A DNA stretch of 64,000 bases, taken from positions 98,012 through 162,011 of the forward strand of contig JAKCDU010000002.1 in NCBI GenBank assembly GCA_021838445.1, read 5' to 3'. The stretch is from Actinomycetes bacterium. GTDB lineage: Bacteria; Actinomycetota; Acidimicrobiia; Acidimicrobiales; Palsa-688. This document shows, one piece after another, positions 62,526 to 64,000 of this stretch. Under the pieces are notes generated by a model that saw only the letters and a program-made list of their open reading frames with translations, did not search any database and was not told the origin of the DNA. A program made the translations under genes and the position numbers. The stretch's first letter is position 1. Each line of letters opens with the position of its first letter.

Positions 62526-63478
62526 AGGTGCCGACCGGTTGCGGTCCGGTCCCCCTCCGGGAGCAGGCGGTGGGCCGGACCGGTCGCTTTTCCCGGCTGG
62601 TCGTCCTCGGGTGGGGCGGCTGACACCGACTCCCAGATCTCGGCTATCACCTCCTCGACGCTGCGGGCCGATCCCTCGCGTACGGTGACCCGGCCCGACA
62701 GGGCGGTCAGCGCGGCGTCGAGGCCGACGTCCCGGCCGTCGGGGCGGATGGCCCGCAGGGCCCCGGCCACGGCGACGATGTCGATGGCTCCCCGTACCGA
62801 CGATCCGGTGCGCAGGTCCGGGTGGTGGCGGGTGGTGCGCACGGCCCGCACCGCAACATCGATGAGGTCCGAAGCGCCGGTGTCCACCCGCGCCACGATG
62901 GCCCGCTCCTCCTGCTCGCTCTGGTACCCCACCGCCACCCGGCACGTCCGGTCGTACAGGGCCGGGGTGATACGACCGGTGCCGACCGCGTCGAAGGGGT
63001 TCATGGCGGCCACCAGCCGGAAGGTGGGGGCAGCCACCACCTCGCCGAAGCGGGGCACCTGGGCCCGGCGCTCGGAAAGGACGCCGAGCAGGACGTTGAG
63101 GGTCTCCTCCGGAACCCGGTTGAGCTCCTCGACGTAGAGGAGTGAGCCGGCGGTCATGGCCTCGAGCAGCGGACCGGCGACGAAGGTCTCGTCGCGGTAG
63201 CCCTCGCTCAGCAGCCGGGAGGGGTCGTGATGCCCCACGAGGCGACCCGGCGACAGCTCGGCGTTGCCCTCCACCAGCACCAAGCCGACACCGGCCCCCG
63301 TGGCCAAGGCTCTGAGCAGCGTGGTCTTGCCGGTACCGGGCGGTCCCTCCAGGAGGACCGACCGCCCGGCCGCCAGGGCCGCCGCCACCACCTCGATGTC
63401 GCGCTGCCGGCCGACCAGGGCAGCGGTCGCGGCGGCAACCATGTCTACGCCCGGTAGCGGCCCGACCTGGGGGGTCAA
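62522..63478 (-). CDS. MoxR/CbbQ-type AAA+ ATPase
   Basis: An AAA+ ATPase of up to 318 residues. Walker A is LLEGPPGTGKTTLLRAL, followed by GNAELSPGRLVG, Walker B LLYVEELNRVPEETLNVLL, sensor 1 VAAMNPFDAVGTG and an arginine-rich lid. It resembles CbbQ/NorQ and MoxR proteins that remodel a metalloenzyme or load metal together with a VWA protein. The next gene on this strand encodes that VWA protein. The start is unclear: TTG 63478 gives the full frame, while ATG 63442 would drop 12 residues and loses nothing conserved. Confidence 0.85.
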   Translation of the reverse strand: MTPQVGPLPGVDMVAAATAALVGRQRDIEVVAAALAAGRSVLLEGPPGTGKTTLLRALATGAGVGLVLVEGNAELSPGRLVGHHDPSRLLSEGYRDETFVAGPLLEAMTAGSLLYVEELNRVPEETLNVLLGVLSERRAQVPRFGEVVAAPTFRLVAAMNPFDAVGTGRITPALYDRTCRVAVGYQSEQEERAIVARVDTGASDLIDVAVRAVRTTRHHPDLRTGSSVRGAIDIVAVAGALRAIRPDGRDVGLDAALTALSGRVTVREGSARSVEEVIAEIWESVSAAPPEDDQPGKATGPAHRLLPEGDRTATGRHL

Positions 63479-63581
63479 GTGAGGACCACCAATGATCCAC
63501 GGGCCCGCATCGGAAACTCCCCCCTGACATCTCGTACCGGTAGAAGCTCCGACCCTACTTGAAGGAGAACTTTCAATCGAC
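63479..63581. other. Short intergenic region, no recognised element
   Basis: About 100 bp upstream of the MoxR-like gene. I see no -10 at the leaderless distance from TTG 63478 and no ribosome site. It has somewhat lower GC (CTTGAAGGAGAACTTTCAAT) than the flanking DNA. Confidence 0.4.
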
Positions 63582-63621
63582 CCCCTCGCAGCAGCGACCA
63601 GCCCCTCGCAGCAGCGACCAG
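63582..63621. repeat. Perfect 20-bp tandem duplication
   Basis: A 20-bp unit (starting CCCCTCGCAGC) is present twice head to tail, 63582-63601 and 63602-63621, with no mismatch. It lies 6 bp from the truncated end of the recombinase remnant. Confidence 0.9.
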
Positions 63622-63627
63622 ACAGCC

Positions 63628-63915
63628 CTACACGGTGGCCACGCTGTGGCGCAGGAGGTGGCAGCTGCCCTTCTTGGCCAGCCCGGCGGCGGCCACGTAG
63701 GCGCGGACTTTCCGTGACACCCAGTCGGGGCAGAGTGGGGTGCCGACCGAGGACAGGAACAGTTGCTCGGCGAAGCGTTCCCCGACGAATCCGGGGCGGA
63801 CCAGTTCGACATACAGGCGGGTCCAGAACAGGGCCCGCTCACCGATGGGCACGTAGCGGTCCTTGCCCCTGTTGGCACGGCGGTGGCTTGGTAGGCGAAT
63901 CCGGGTGTGGACCCG
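63628..63915 (-). pseudogene. Tyrosine recombinase (phage integrase family) remnant
   Basis: A 95-residue fragment of the catalytic domain of a tyrosine recombinase. NRGKDRYVPIGERAL holds the conserved lysine of the beta-hairpin, and the end SCHLLRHSVATV carries the H-x-x-R pair of box II. It stops directly after this motif, so the final H/W and the nucleophile tyrosine (about 50 residues) are missing. An in-frame stop lies at 63916-63918, so there is no N-terminal domain in this frame either. It is a decayed mobile-element trace. The nearby 20-bp tandem duplication may mark the breakpoint. Confidence 0.75.
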
Positions 63916-64000
63916 CTACTGGGACGGTAGCCGCTGCGGGCGTAGCCTATGTAGACCTCGCCCGACCCTGACGGGGTCAGCGCCGGGTAGGCGATAGCGG

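Noticed and set aside
63573..64000. An alternative open frame across the integrase remnant reaching the right edge.
   Set aside because: It has no recognised motifs and overlaps the remnant, whose lysine and HLLRHS motifs are clear.

Overview
The window is about 64 kb of GC-rich, densely packed DNA. Gene content points to an actinomycete: a fused F420 synthase (FbiC), an F420/LLM-type oxidoreductase, a mycothiol-type deacetylase, a KstR-like regulator and TreYZ. It could be from the Acidimicrobiia, but that is inference. Genes often overlap by NTGA (GTGA, ATGA and apparently CTGA). About a dozen genes or operons begin at a -10-like hexamer only 6-8 nt before the start codon, so many transcripts are probably leaderless. 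I saw no tRNA, rRNA, CRISPR array or intact mobile element.

Region 1 (1-31.4 kb) is a lipid/sterol-type catabolic island. It starts with the 3' end of fbiC, then a quinone oxidoreductase, an M20 amidohydrolase, a beta-carbonic anhydrase, an unknown acidic protein and an enoyl-CoA hydratase-like protein. Next come four CaiB/BaiF-family genes (an alpha-methylacyl-CoA racemase, two tandem double-domain proteins and one with a compressed first half), a CYP125-like P450 and a KstR-like TetR regulator. An LLM oxidoreductase is divergent from two DUF35 proteins and two thiolase-fold aldolases, a layout I recall from Rv3520c-Rv3523 (ltp4-ltp3) of Mycobacterium tuberculosis, which serves C24-branched sterol side chains. 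An amidohydrolase, a carboxylesterase, two acyl-CoA dehydrogenases, a DyP peroxidase and a phosphotriesterase-like enzyme follow. Four KstR-like palindromes (9335, 14503, 16331, 20933) tie the P450, regulator, aldolase and esterase units into one probable regulon. A GH38 mannosidase, a PIG-L deacetylase and a VOC protein are interspersed.

Region 2 (31.5-35.2 kb) is a signalling module: a response regulator fused to a PP2C phosphatase, a CHASE3 histidine kinase, a CheY-like regulator and a small membrane protein. Region 3 (35.2-50.4 kb) is mostly carbohydrate metabolism: treY-treZ, a DJ-1/PfpI protein, galK, a GH42 beta-galactosidase with a meta-cleavage-type hydratase at the head of its operon, a MoxR-DUF58-transglutaminase operon, and the glycogen debranching gene glgX.

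Region 4 (50.4-64 kb) holds a recC-recB-recD operon, a YihY-type membrane protein, an APH-fold kinase, a MoxR-VWA pair and, at the right edge, a truncated tyrosine-recombinase remnant beside a perfect 20-bp tandem duplication.
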